Positions 26,080 to 37,790 of a stretch of 64,000 nt of DNA are shown one piece after another. This stretch comes from Vanessa cardui (Eukaryota; Arthropoda; Insecta; Lepidoptera; Nymphalidae). Both the position numbers and the translations under genes were made by a program. Under the pieces are notes generated by a model. That model worked only from the letters and a program-made list of their open reading frames with translations, was not told the DNA's origin and did no database searches. The DNA lies in the NCBI RefSeq assembly GCF_905220365.1, contig NC_061154.1, forward strand, positions 12,214,001 through 12,278,000, given 5' to 3'. Within the stretch, counting starts at the first letter, position 1. Each line of letters opens with the position of its first letter.

Positions 26080-26330
26080 CAGAGGCACGAGAGTGTGCAC
26101 ATTTCAGACTGTACATTGTATTATATACGACCCGGCATACGAAGGGCATAATGGGTTGACATCTCTTTGATCTAGTACCACAGATCTCGAAAAAGTCAAG
26201 GTGAAGAGAGAGTAGTGTATTTTTAGGCACATTGTAAACCATAATTTCGCACTCGGATTAGAATTTCTTGAGAAAGAACGCCGTGGCCGAAATCGGGCGC
26301 GAAGATATCATCGCCTTCTATAAAGTATTT
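26080..26330 (+). other. GC-enriched stretch upstream of the gene, possible 5' exon
   Basis: The stretch 26262-26324 is less AT-rich than its surroundings, is open in one frame (NFLRKNAVAEIGREDIIAF) and ends at a GT (AAA|GTATTT). Joining it in phase to the acceptor at 26466 meets TGA at once, so it cannot extend the protein. It may be a non-coding exon, a promoter-proximal element, or chance. Confidence 0.2.
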
Positions 26331-26465
26331 TACAAAAATATGGCGAAATTTAACATAAACAAAGACCATATATTTATACATGCTAGTTTATATCAAATAT
26401 TGAAATTCATCTTTATTAAATACTATCGAGATAAACAATTTTATATTCTAATTTTCAATTCTCAG

Positions 26466-26480
26466 ACACATTGAAACAAT
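26466..26480 (+). other. 5' UTR end of the 351-residue gene, with likely splice acceptor
   Basis: A pyrimidine-rich run ending TTCTCAG at 26459-26465 precedes the start codon by 15 bases, so the exon probably begins at 26466 and an upstream non-coding exon exists. Which upstream donor it uses cannot be decided from sequence alone. Confidence 0.4.
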
Positions 26481-27987
26481 ATGAAATGCGCTAAACTACA
26501 TCTTCAAGATAGATCAACGATAAAGACAAACAAGACGAATAATGAGAAGCCTAGGAGATTCTGTCAGAAACGAATGGTTAATCCGGAACACGAGGAGGAC
26601 CCTCGTTGGACTGATGTTTACGACAGGTATTTTTTTAAATCAATTATTGTATTGTCTCCGCAGAACCTTGTGTTCATTCGTCCACGTATATATATTTTTT
26701 CTTTTATTTCCGTTAATTAGGGATTTAAATTCGAGTGTGAATAATATATTATATTTTTCATTTATTTCAAATGTATCTTTGATCTGTATAACTGCCAATT
26801 GGTCATCATTTTATATGGGCTTTAACATAAATTAATTTAAGTTATATTATCAATATTATGATGCGCGTATATTATTATTTGACCATTTCATGATTATGTG
26901 TATTCGATTTCTCAGCCCAGAATATAATATAAAAAAATATAGAATCCAATATTTACTTATCTATTCGTAATACAATATTTACTTCTATGCTAAGATAGTA
27001 TTTTATATCAAAATCTGATCCAAATTGTCAAAGGTTAGGACAAGAAGATTAATTCAACGAATAATACTCACTTTCAGATTCTATTGCAACAGTTACGAAA
27101 TCTGTTCTTTAAATGAAACAAATGACAGCGTTGGAACTCACCAAGGCCGGGAAGATTTGTTTCTTACAGTCCAAAACTTGCAGTTTCAAGGAGATGTTGA
27201 CCAGAGAAGGAAATCCAGAACAAGCTTCAAATACAAAACTTTACCCGATAGTCAGAAGCATCGAATGTTCGTTAAACAAGTTATAGACGACTCATATCAA
27301 ACTGATGTGGCGCGGTCTTCAGTCCTCAGCGATTATGCCGACAATTACACAAAATACTTTTCAAACAACGATCTTTCCAGACCGTCATCTAGTAAATCCA
27401 GTATTATTTTATACAACTTGAATAACAAATGTAAAGAAAACAAGTCGACTCAAGTTGACTTAAGAAACGGTCAAGCAAAGAAAAAAATTAAATTTGAAAA
27501 GGTAAAAAGTTTAAAAAAGCGTGACGTCAAATCAGCTATTAACGAAGACCTCAAGCAAAGTCAATCTGATAATACAACTACGGATACAAAAATCACATAT
27601 CACAGAAATGGAAAAAGAAAAAGCCTAACTATTTCAAGAGCAGATAGTCCTGCCACGGTTCAAGTTATTCGGGTTGATGTCGTCTGTAATTACAGCTGTA
27701 GCTCCACAATGTCTGATTACGACGAAGGTAAGAAAGACCTGAGCGCTATTGACACAGAACAGGACGACAAGGAAAATCAAATGGTGAAATCAAAAAGATC
27801 TCTTTACCCAAAAAAATATGTTTTAACGAATACCGTCAAAACCTTAGATGAGAATGTTTCTGGTGGAAAAGTCACATTGTTGTGTAAGACCTTTAAGCTG
27901 ACTGATCGGGCAAAGATGTGCTCAGATAGAAAACCCATTGACTCAGTTAATCCTGTCAGACCGAATACGAGCAAACTTAGAAAATAA
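26481..27987 (+). CDS. two-exon gene, uncharacterised charged 351-residue protein
   Basis: The coding exons are 26481-26626 and 27078-27987. The first starts at ATG 26481 (A at -3) and has an in-frame TGA nine bases upstream. It encodes 48 codons plus AG and stops at a GT donor (GACAG|GTATTT). The intron of 451 bases ends in CTCACTTTCAG. The next base, A, completes AGA (Arg49), and the frame stays open for 302 more codons to TAA. The product is hydrophilic, rich in Lys, Ser, Asp and Asn, with no membrane segment or signal peptide. Basic clusters near residues 91-96 (QRRKSR) and 183-200 (KKKIKFEKVKSLKKRDVK) could be nuclear signals. A Ser-rich run lies near residues 150-157. I recognise no domain and assign no function. 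The phase match across the junction and the long open exon in AT-rich DNA are the main evidence. It could be the 3' part of a longer gene or a lineage-specific protein. Confidence 0.72.
26627..27077 (+). other. intron of the 351-residue gene
   Basis: GT-AG intron of 451 bases, phase 2. It is much more AT-rich than both flanking exons and has stops in all forward frames. The donor is GTATTT and the acceptor CTCACTTTCAG. Without removing it the first exon frame runs into TAG at about 26718. Confidence 0.65.
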
Positions 27988-27988
27988 A
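27983..27988 (+). terminator. poly(A) signal AATAAA overlapping the stop codon
   Basis: AATAAA overlaps the TAA stop of the 351-residue gene. Further A-rich and T-rich signals follow within 200 bases, so the real cleavage site may lie later. Confidence 0.35.
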
Positions 27989-28539
27989 TTATTGAAACTA
28001 TTTATTTTCATTACATAAGCATCATCTATAATTATGTTTTCTAGATTTAAATTTCTTTGAACTTTATTGCGGCATATTTTTCAAAATTTTTCAATCATTT
28101 TGATACGCTACCTTTAAAATTTACTTTTTGTTTAATATTTTAATTTTGAAAAAACTATGTACATGAAATGAAAATATAAACAAAAAAAATTAGCATGAAT
28201 AATAGTTCAAAAATTAAGTCTTCCAAATATTCTTATAAGTTATATTTTTTTATTATTATAGAAAAAAGTGATATGTATTAAGCTATTAATCCGTATTTAT
28301 TATTTAATCTTTTAATTTTTTGTGTTATGACTATATAACAACTTATTGTGATTCAGTTTATTTCTTTGCATTTTATTGACGTATATCAATCAATATTTCC
28401 TGAGTATGTAAAATACTGGATAATCGAAATAGTAAGCGTAGTTCACGTCTTTAATTAGATAAAGGCGTAACGTGTTGAGTACATGAGCGAAATCGGGACC
28501 AGCAGAAACGGCAATGATTAACGATCGGAACGGAAACGT
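27989..28539. other. 3' flank of the 351-residue gene
   Basis: AT-rich, with T-rich and A-rich stretches that could serve as 3' UTR and cleavage signals. Nothing else. Confidence 0.4.
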
Positions 28540-28830
28540 TTCTGAATATTAATTTGTAGTGGAGGTCACCAGAGCCCTGGCAAATGTGACACGGCCGCAA
28601 CGAAAGGATTGGTACGCCATGGACCACCCCGCCCGATGGGGTGTGTGTGCCGAATTTATAGGTGTGAGAGATGGAACTTCAGGGTAGCTAAAGGGTGAGG
28701 TGGACTTCGGACCCCCCTCACTTGGAGGGCTGTAAACCCCCCAATTTGCCCTAGTCCGGCACCCCCGCCCGAGGCTCCCCGTCCGTTCCTGTCCAAGCGA
28801 TAAGAGGGAAGAGGGGTGAGCGTCAAATGG
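28540..28830. promoter_or_regulatory. strongly GC-rich island downstream of the gene
   Basis: About 290 bases dense in CCCC and GGGG runs, for example CACCCCGCCCGATGGGGTG (a small stem) and GACCCCCCTCACTTGGAGGG (another). No long ORF. It starts about 550 bases after the stop codon of the 351-residue gene. A hairpin word in it returns at 40.97 kb. Confidence 0.4.
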
Positions 28831-29984
28831 ACGTTTTACGCATAATTTAGAACAGTAAATGGATTCGAACGCTCTCCAAACAGCATACCTACCATGGAAA
28901 CATTAATAACATTAGTTCTATAATTTAAGAATAATATGATATTGTGATCGCCATTAGCGAATTTAAATTTTATCTTAACAATTAAACACAAGTATATGCT
29001 ATACTCAGTCACCCGTGAAGTGTAATTTCGTTACGTTAAGACTTAAAGTGTCTTGCATAATTTTAAGAAACGGGTTTCGAGCAGTTTTTTAAATTATTTT
29101 GAGTTTATATGTTTAGTAATCAAAGTGTATTTAGTGTTCTGTTAACAATATGGTTGCTGGTTTACTTAAATAAATGTATACCTATATAATATATATGTTT
29201 GTCATGACATATATCTTACCCAAATGTACACAATTTTTTTAAGTTGTTGAAAAATTAAGAGTTAATTTTGAAAAACTAGTTCTGAAATAGAGTATTATGA
29301 TATCAGTTCAATTCGAAATAACCTTAGCTCAACATTCAATACCGGTCGCTGTTTGTATAACTCGAAGCAGTTAAAAATAGTTTATTGTAATGACTGACCC
29401 TTAACGTTCATTCAACAATGTTATACATTTTGTTTAAATATTTAATACGAAAAAAATTGCATATGAATATTTTATCTAATAGTTTCTATGTTCAGTTGTT
29501 TATCACTTACTAACGTGAAATCGACTGGATAGAAATGCATGGAATTTTGAACAGAGATAGCTTGTATACTCAACACATTGACTACCAAACACCTGACCCT
29601 CACAATTGAAACCGAAGGTGGAAGCTAGTTGACATGTAAATTAATATTATAACCTAGAATAATATTATAGTTTTAAATGCCATTTTCCTTAAACTTATTT
29701 GCGTGCAGATGTGATTATCTTATGCAATAAAGAACAAGAAGAAGAAAAACCTATCAACAGTCTCGTTTTTCATTCCAAATCTATTCATAAATTGGCGAAG
29801 ACGACAATAGTTCAATACCTTTTTCTGCTCTGTTTGTGAAATAACTTTTTTGTTTTGTAGCTGTTCACGAGCTTTTGATATGTTTATTAAAAACCGATTT
29901 TTTACTAATATTGTTTTTTATTCACCTAGACTGAAAATATTTTTCAAAACAACTCTCTTTATGTTTCATTTGGAAAAACAAAAA
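28831..29984. other. AT-rich non-coding DNA
   Basis: Nothing recognised. Confidence 0.5.
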
Positions 29985-30062
29985 TGGTAATGTGGTGACC
30001 AGTGGTTACCACTTACGATCAGACGACAATTTCACCATCCGCTTAAAAGTGCTATAAAAAAG
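29985..30062 (+). repeat. fragment of SINE-like family B
   Basis: GTGGTTACCACTTACGATCAG and a terminal GCTATAAAAAA are the 3' part of the family. Confidence 0.35.
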
Positions 30063-30992
30063 GTGGTAATGTTATTGTTGCTTTGTAATATAATTTATCT
30101 CAAAATTTAATTAAGTCATAAGAAATAAATTAAAATAATTGCGTTGTTCTTGTAAATGTAATTAAAATTATCTTGATCTTTCTGATTTCTATATGCTATA
30201 CATTATTTTATAACAATCAACAATATATAGAATTATATTTTTATTTGATTTAAATCATCTCACAAATCTCAGTATTATGTATTTACATACATACGATCGA
30301 AAGAGAGTTCGGGATTGGCGATATGCAGTGAAATCGACCTTGTGGTATACACGTGACGCAAAGTTTAGTTATCTACTGAATTTTTAAAGAGCTCTACCCT
30401 TTTCAATTACTCGTTGAGAGAGGGTTGTTTCACTGTCCAAGCTTGGTTGACATTCCTTTTTGCGATGTTTAATTATTAACGGAAATTTCTTAATTTAGAT
30501 ACAACTGAAAAATCTAATTGTTCGGCTTTAGTATTTTATCGTTCCACTTCATTATAATTCAAATCATATAGTGTGCTCAAAATTTCATAATAAATTATAA
30601 TTTAATTTTGCATATTCAGTATAAATGTTTGTTATCAATAATTCTCACAAAATCAAAATATAATCTGATAATCATTGTCAATTAATATTTATTTTCATAA
30701 TTGTATGTTAAAAATTAATGTGTACATATATTAAAACAATAAAACCTCTTTAAAGTGTTTGTTGCACAGCAATTCACACTTAATTTAAAAAAAAAGAATA
30801 AAGCCGAATAAGTGATCGAAGTATAATAAATAAATAAAAAACTACATTATTATTTCTGCATGACTGTTAATGGGGTTAACGAACTTATATGTTAAGCAAA
30901 ACCCACGCCGTGTCCGCCTGACTAAGTGTTAATCTTCATAAAATAGCCGATTAAAGTAAATAAACAAAACATTCAGTTTTATCTGAAACTAA
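30063..30992. other. AT-rich non-coding DNA
   Basis: Nothing recognised. Confidence 0.5.
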
Positions 30993-31262
30993 AGATCTGC
31001 TCGGCATCGCACAGGTGCGATACTGATACTAAATATAATACAAATTGTTTATTTACGATATCACATTAGAAACTTCTTAAATTATCAGTGCTACTTTAGA
31101 TATTATATAAAAAAATCTTCCTCTCGAATCACTCTATCTACTAAAAAAAACACATAAAATATTCATTGCGTAATTTAAAATATCTAAGCATACAATACAA
31201 TATATACAATAGGGAAAGACAGCGGCAAGCGACTTTGTTTTATACTACGTAATGATGAAGCT
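30993..31262 (+). mobile_element. dispersed repeat family D, fuller copy
   Basis: It starts near GGCATCGCACAGGTGCGATA. It contains CACATTAGAAAC, TCGAATCACTCTATCT and CATTGCGTAATTTAAAATAT, and ends near GCGACTTTGTTTTATACTAC. I recognise it as a widespread lepidopteran 3'-end-type repeat. A second copy lies at 38226. Confidence 0.5.
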
Positions 31263-33639
31263 CATCTATAGAATAATGTAAAAAGTATAAATTCAGCAGT
31301 TATATCCTCCATCGCATCTTTCATCAGTTGAATTAAATTTATAATACTAGATGACACCCTTGACTTCGATCACATAAAAGTAGTATCTTATCGGAAGTTT
31401 TTAGACAATAAAATATAAGCAATCGAAACCCTATCGATGCGTCCGTATTAAAGCATCGTACGACTTGCACTTGCATGTTTTATCACTTATCTTTCTTTCT
31501 ACATATCGTAATATCTCGTAATCATCTTAATATTTTTGGTCAAAATGCAGAGTATAAAAACGATATTCATTTGTTTTGCTAAAACATCGATTTTGTCACT
31601 AAATATCCGGTTGCCGTTATTATATTTCACTTAATTTTTTTATTCAGAAACAGAGTTTACTGTTGGCTTTGTTGGAGATATGTATTTGTATATGGAGTCT
31701 TGGGTCAAATTCTTAGGGTCAAAAATTGGGACGTGAAATTATACACTAAAATACACAAACACAACCTACCTTTAAAGTATCAATAGGAGTAAAAATTATT
31801 AATAAAATTTAGAGGTTAATTTAAATTTTATTTATTGTGATTTCAATTTAAACGTGCATAGGAATGGTCGCTTATGTGATATCTGTTCAGAAATGATTAT
31901 AAAATGATCTCATTTGAATTTTAAACGTTACATTTTAATGTTTATTGTTTATATATATGTAACTTGTGAAATTAATGGATTTTTCTTTTGAAACCTAATC
32001 CAAACTTCGATTCATATGAAATAAAAAAACAATATAGTTAATATATAATATCGAGGCATTCCTGGCATGGATATATTTGTAATTTTAATTAAAATTATTA
32101 TGATAATTATTGGATATTAACTAACTAAACTAACAATTATTATTATTAACAATTTTGAGCTTCGGGGCATACTAATAATATAGTCTTCTGGAATGAAAAA
32201 GAGATACATTTATTTGTCATTTAGTGGTGGTTCAGAAATCAGATAAGATATAATGAAAACCGCTAGCAATGTTTCACAACCTTTATAAGTAAACCTATAG
32301 ATTTAAAGCATATAGAATTCATAAAGGGATACTACTATACTATACTATACTAATATTTCTAGCTTCAAGAATGACAAATTTCTAGACAATCCTTCCCGAT
32401 TTAGGGGATGAATTCAGAAAAATCCTTTCTTAGTGCCTACCAACGTCCGTAAGGAATTCCTCAGTTAAATTTCATCTCGTTAGATTTAGATGGTTGGGAC
32501 TATGCCTTGTATGTTTGTCAGTCATTTATCATATACATCGAGTTTTAAGAATTAAGAATTTTGCAAAATCTAAGTCTATAGGACTTAAGTTTTGTCAAAA
32601 TTATTTTCTCCAAATTAAATGCAATGAATTTTTTTCTTTTTAAATAAATACCAACTCAGTCAAATTTTATAAAAGTTTAGACTTATTACTTATTTACTTG
32701 TAATTTAGGATTGAATTATGTGCATACAATGTTCACCCAAATTCAAAGCGAGTTATATTGCGAAACACAGCTTCTTATATAATTGTATTATGTACTGAAA
32801 GCATATGTTGAATAGATAGCTAATTGGGTTTGGTATTTAAAAATACTGAAGAGTTGTATGTATGTAGGACATTATATTTTGTTCCAAAGTCCGTTATTGT
32901 TTTAGTTGTTTTTTAAAATTTAATTTATAAACAAAACTCAGAATCGGGCATGATATCAATTACAACGTCTGTAATGTCGACACAATTACGACCAAAATCG
33001 GTTTTCAGAAATCTAAGCTTAAAGGAGATACATATTAATATGAAAATTTAAGCCGGGGTCGAGCGTCGCAAGGTTTCTGTTCCCACCCCAGCAGCAAAGT
33101 CCGAGTACTTGTTTCTCTGTGTGCGTGACCGCTCTTAGTGTGCACAAATTTCATAATAGGTGTACGCTGTACTCCGCTCAAATTTTACATCTCACATCTT
33201 ACATATACAGGCTGATTACAATTTCGCCAAAAATTAATCTATTGATATGTTATATAATTGTAAAAGAAAATCTTATTACTTCAATCCTTTTATATTTTGT
33301 TATACTTTATCAAATAACAAATTACTGATCTTCATAACGATTTTTAAAAATAGAACGAACACATTTATTACCAAATATTTAGAAAGTAAATTTAAAGCCT
33401 TGCTCTTATTCTAAAAATACTTTCACTTCATAATAGCCAAACTATTCCAGAGTATGGTATCAGTATTTCTATTTTTCTTAAAAAAAGGTTACCGAACACT
33501 GTTTGTTTATGGAAATGACAACGAAAATTAATGTTATTTTTTTAATCAATTTCTTTAGATCAGCCATTTTGTTTGTATAATTAATTATGTTTTCTTCCAT
33601 GTGATATTTGACGTTATTTTGATTACACGACATCTATAA
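31263..33639. other. AT-rich non-coding DNA
   Basis: A short CTATA repeat at 32333-32351. Otherwise nothing recognised. Confidence 0.5.
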
Positions 33640-33730
33640 TAAACGACTCGCATTGCGTGTTTAGCGCCTGCGAAGGTACAGCGGACGACAGAAACTATCG
33701 GAGCTGCCATGCAATTTCTCGCTTCGCTGA
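33640..33730. promoter_or_regulatory. small GC-enriched element
   Basis: CGACTCGCATTGCGTG, GCGCCTGCGAAGGTACAGCG and TATCGGAGCTGCCATGC stand out of AT-rich DNA. No ORF. Confidence 0.2.
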
Positions 33731-33862
33731 TGTACTTAGGGATATTATCGATTATGACTTAAATAATAAAGTATAAAGCTATAGAAATATTTCCTGTATA
33801 CTTTTTTTTTTAATAAAACGCTTTGAATATATTATATTTTAGAAAAATCGACAGAATTAATA

Positions 33863-33888
33863 TATGTTACAATTATCATTGTAACATA
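33863..33888. repeat. 26-base hairpin palindrome
   Basis: TATGTTACAAT, loop TATC, ATTGTAACATA: perfect 11-base arms in non-coding DNA. Confidence 0.5.
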
Positions 33889-34114
33889 ATTTGATAATTG
33901 GTGACGGTAAAATATTAAAATTACCTTAATGATCATTATTTACAGAAATAAATCATTCATGTTGAGGGCACTTGTATTTGTTTTACTTTTTTTAAGTAAA
34001 AATATTTTATGAAATTTTATATTATCATCATTTATGTACGGACATAGGATAAATAGCAATTATTTATTATCAGTATACTGACTTTCTTTTCTTTATAGTA
34101 TATCAATTTTCTAC

Positions 34115-34371
34115 CTACCTACTTGGTGGTAGGGCTTTGTGCAAGCCCGTCTGGGTAGGTACCACCCACACATCAGTTATTCTACCGCCAAATAACAGTA
34201 CTCAACTGTAACTGCAGGCACAAGGGACTTAACAACATAGTTCCCAAGGTTGATGGCACATTGACGATGTAAGGAATAGTTAATATTTCTTACAGCGTCA
34301 TTGTCTATGGGTGATGGTGTCCACTTACCATCAGGTGGCCCATCTGCTCGTCCAACAAACTATACCATAAA
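34115..34371 (+). mobile_element. SINE-like family B
   Basis: It runs from TACTTGGTGGTAGGGCTTTG through GTCTGGGTAGGTACCACCC, ATTCTACCGCC, GTTCCCAAGGTTG and CCACTTACCATCAGGTGG to ACTATACCATAAAT, then a TA tail. It is a common short repeat of butterfly genomes. A block around TATTGTTGTGTTCCGG is missing. Confidence 0.7.
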
Positions 34372-34393
34372 TATATATATATATATATATATT
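34371..34393. repeat. short (AT)n tract
   Basis: About 11 AT units directly after the family B SINE end. They act as its tail. Confidence 0.8.
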
Positions 34394-34534
34394 ATAGGTC
34401 ACCAGGATTTTCGCATCACTTAATTCAACGAAATTTTATTCCTAAATTGTTTTAATACACCCTGTATTGCTACTTACGGACATGCGTGCTATATGTATAG
34501 TTAAGCTGTGGGTATTATTAATTTATCTGTAGCG

Positions 34535-34740
34535 GAGAACTAACCATCACCGCACCACCCGCCTCCCTGCGAGGCACCTCTGTTTAAACATTTCCAAATG
34601 AGTATGCAGAAGACTGTACCTAACATGGCCATACGTGGTAACACCCGGGCCCTCTAAATTACTCGCTTTAATTAAAAGCCCAGCAATTCTGTACATGACA
34701 AGTATTTCACGGCCGCTACGGCCTCCGATAGTGCTAACTG
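34535..34740. promoter_or_regulatory. GC-rich island
   Basis: CCGCACCACCCGCCTCCCTG, ACACCCGGGCCCTC, a TTTAATTAAAAG homeodomain-type core and CACGGCCGCTACGGCC. No ORF. Composition and homeodomain words suggest an enhancer. Confidence 0.33.
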
Positions 34741-35109
34741 AATTTCTCTTTAATGATACGTAGAATGTTTTGCTTCGGAGATTTTGATATTATAAAGGTC
34801 ATCGGTTTCAATGTATCCTGGCATGTCTATTAGATTTATTTTAAAATATACAATTATTTTTTCAAAATTAAGAATTAACTATTTTAAATTAATTTCCAGC
34901 GATATATAATATTATGTACGCATTTCGTTATATTTAATTTTTTATACGCAATTATTCAGTCAACCGAAAAAATACTTTATGTAGCCAATTAATGTAAAGT
35001 CTCAATCCAGTCGATTCTCCGAACATTTTCACATTCTACATATTTGTTTAAAGAAAAGTGATTGAGAGTTTAATTCTATTTTGTAGTATAAATTTAATAG
35101 TATGGGTAA

Positions 35110-35620
35110 TAGTTTTAGTCAAAACATGTATGTAATCGATGGCTCGTTGGCCCAATAACGAAAACGAGGCTCGCGAGAATAGACTACCGACCCACTGAAT
35201 GAAACGAAAAGTCAACGGCCGGGAAATTGTTCGCAACAAACAACCTTAATAACTTGGGCAAACCATTCATAGAGCACCTTGATCAAGGCAGCGCGAGGGT
35301 ATTACATTGTATAGACTTTAATATCCGACGTGTAAGCCAGTGGACAAGAGTAAATTTTGGATCGCACGAACTAGAAATTGTATAAAATGTGGCAGAGCAC
35401 ATTTCCATCGCCAGGGGAATTTGCACAAGGAGGAACAAGGAAGAAGGGGGCACCCCTTTCTCTGGGGGTAAGGGAGGCGTCCATCCGCCCTACATACGTA
35501 GGGTAGGCTGTTTACAGCGAACCGGGCACGCACGCCGCACTGTTCTACGTTCTACAGATTCAGGGCTGCGTACCGGACACGCAGGGCTGCCACTGACGCT
35601 CACTATTTTAAGATTAATCT
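35110..35620. promoter_or_regulatory. long GC-rich island
   Basis: About 500 bases richer in GC than the flanks, with GGGGGCACCCC and two similar words ACCGGGCACGCA and ACCGGACACGCA about 55 bases apart. Frames are open on both strands at once (35389-35694 + and 35490-35690 -), which is expected from low stop density and argues against coding. Confidence 0.35.
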
Positions 35621-35999
35621 TATTTTTAAGACTAAAAGCATCGTTGGTCAAAATTGAAACTATATCCCGGAAAGCATGTTGTACTTGCATATAATTAATT
35701 TTTTACATTTTAAAAATTATTCAGAATATATATTGGTACAAAAAAATGTGGCGTATGTTTTTTTACAAATTATACTAAATTTAGAATAAAGCCGGTGATA
35801 CGGCGAATGTGGTAGTGATAAATGTACCTTGAAACTCACATTTAGCTGTTCTCTTATTAAAAGTGATAAACGAAATTTTTCATTGCATATACCTACAACT
35901 TATTCATTCTATATCAAAGTTTAAAAGTCGACTAATCACAAAATTCAAATTATAATTATTTAAATTATATAAAATTTAAAATATTTAAATTCTATGGTT

Positions 36000-36205
36000 T
36001 GAATTAACCCTAGCGCCTAGTCGGGCTAGATGACGCAGGCGAGAGGTGGGGTAGAGTGGGTGGTGGGTCGCCCCTCTCCCCCTTTGGCCGAACGCGGCCG
36101 GTAACACGAGTGCGTCTATGCGAGGCATGTATCTTGGACGGGCAGATATAACAGAGAAGTAGCCCCCAGAACCCGGCTTCGAGTTGCGCGACGAGTGTTT
36201 GCTCT
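36000..36205. promoter_or_regulatory. GC-rich island
   Basis: GGCGAGAGGTGGGG, CGCCCCTCTCCCCC, GCCGAACGCGGCCGG and GAGTTGCGCGACGAG. No ORF. It lies 330 bases before the 34-base direct repeat. Confidence 0.35.
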
Positions 36206-36537
36206 ACTTCGATTGTTATGTAAAATAATTATAAAACTAATTAAATTGAATTAGTACTATGACTAAGAGTGTAATACTATAGGAAGTATTACCCATACTA
36301 ACAACTAAGACTAACACTCAAAATGAGTGATTTTATAATTGTGATATAAATCTTGATGGTATATTATTTCCAAAAACATTATAATATTTAATTACCATTA
36401 TGACTCTGGAATGTCTATAACCATAAAAGTATACAATTCAATGGTGTTATGTTGTAAAACACCTTAATTTGCTTTTCAATAAGCTTGAATTAAATTCCAG
36501 CTAATTTGAAATCAATTATTATATATTGTACAAAACA
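36206..36537. other. AT-rich non-coding DNA
   Basis: A small stem (GTAATACT...AGTATTAC, 36271-36292). Nothing else. Confidence 0.45.
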
Positions 36538-36571
36538 TGGACAGTTTTCCTAATAGAAGAAATGACAACAC
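36538..36571 (+). repeat. left 34-base direct repeat flanking the duplication
   Basis: Begins TGGACAGTTTTCCTAATAGA. Identical over 34 bases to 36924-36957. Confidence 0.85.
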
Positions 36572-36922
36572 GTAGTTAATTCTTTAAGTATAGTTAGTTT
36601 TTAAAGTGTATTTCTTTATTATTTTCTTAGAATAGTTGTGGTCGTGTATTTGATGGAGCGCTTAATTTTTTGTTTTACAATAGAATTGCAATTAAAACGT
36701 TGTTGTTTATATATCGGTGGATCGCTTGCATAAGTAATTAAGTTTTTTAATATAAAATAATATAATTAATACATAAGGCACCAAATTAGTAATAACGAAC
36801 TACTTAAAAATGAAAGTTTTTAGAAACCCTTTCTTGTACACCGTATGTAGTATGATTATTATGCTAAGAGTATTACAAATGATGTATGAAGTATGTACAC
36901 CGTATGTGTGTGTTTATGTGTA
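36571..36922 (+). repeat. dispersed duplication, copy 1 (352 bases)
   Basis: Near-identical to 39978-40352 in the same orientation, starting CGTAGTTAATTC and ending TGTGTTTATGTGTA. Differences are scattered substitutions and a missing block of about 20 bases after TTTTTTAATATAAA. This copy is flanked on both sides by a perfect 34-base direct repeat, so it looks like the inserted copy. Confidence 0.8.
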
Positions 36923-36923
36923 T

Positions 36924-36957
36924 TGGACAGTTTTCCTAATAGAAGAAATGACAACAC
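36924..36957 (+). repeat. right 34-base direct repeat flanking the duplication
   Basis: Identical to 36538-36571. It begins one base after the duplicated segment ends. The left copy ends with the C that also opens the segment. Confidence 0.85.
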
Positions 36958-37734
36958 CACTATAAACTTGAATAGAAATATAATTTACATAAGTGACAAG
37001 AAATTAAATGGCGGCAAAATAATATCATACACTGAATTGACTAAGTTATACAACTGTGATTGTACAAAGGCAACAGTATTGCCTTTAAAATTGGTGTAAT
37101 TTTATATTATAAAGACCGGAATGATACTTAAAGTATCATATCATTGAATTAAAGAATAAATTTCAAATTCATTTAAATAATCTTTTGTGTTACAATATCA
37201 AGATATACGGTTCAGTTAGATGTGGTTTAATGACATTATTTATATATACATACTATAAGATTCTTTTGTAACACATTTATTTTGGTAAGAAAAAAAATTA
37301 AATCAAGTAGAGCACCGTCCATTTGGATCAAAGCTATTTTACATGTGCACGGACTTTGCTGCCCGCCCTACGTATTGGTAGGTAGGGTCGGAGAGTAGGT
37401 ATCCAACGAAACTGAATATATTTCGTAAGGCTCGTGTGTATTCTCGAAAAAGAAGGACTTTCCATTTCTCTGACAACGTTACGAGTAAAACTTATTCGAT
37501 TTTTCGAACATTGTTAAAAGCCTTAATAGTAGACATTGCTTTTCTCATTTCCTCCACGCAAACTATAACTTATTATAATTGAATATTTTCAATCCATATT
37601 AAAAAAAAATTACATGTTAGCGTTGATTATTATAAATTTCGAATTACAGAAAATTTAGTTTGTTTTCGGTTATATAACATAATAGTCGACAATTAATAAG
37701 CAGCCACCAAGACAAATATCCAATATAACCGTCA
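36958..37734. other. AT-rich non-coding DNA
   Basis: The 68-codon frame starting inside the duplicated segment (36893) is not believed. A less AT-rich patch lies at 37310-37400. Confidence 0.45.
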
Positions 37735-37790
37735 ATCGTCAATCACGTCAATCGAGTCATTTAGAGTGTTATTTTTTTTATAGCGCAAAG
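37735..37790 (+). other. candidate exon end with strong donor
   Basis: GCGCAAAG|GTAAGTTTT at 37783-37799 is a strong donor. Upstream lie three close repeats of a GTCAATCG-like word (about 37731-37755). It could be the end of a first exon. No start is defined. Confidence 0.2.

Noticed and set aside
26268..26324. Upstream coding exon for the 351-residue protein
   Set aside because: Phase-0 joining to the acceptor at 26466 hits TGA at the third codon.
35318..35694. ORFs of 66-101 codons on both strands
   Set aside because: They overlap on opposite strands in a GC-rich island, with no motif or splice support.
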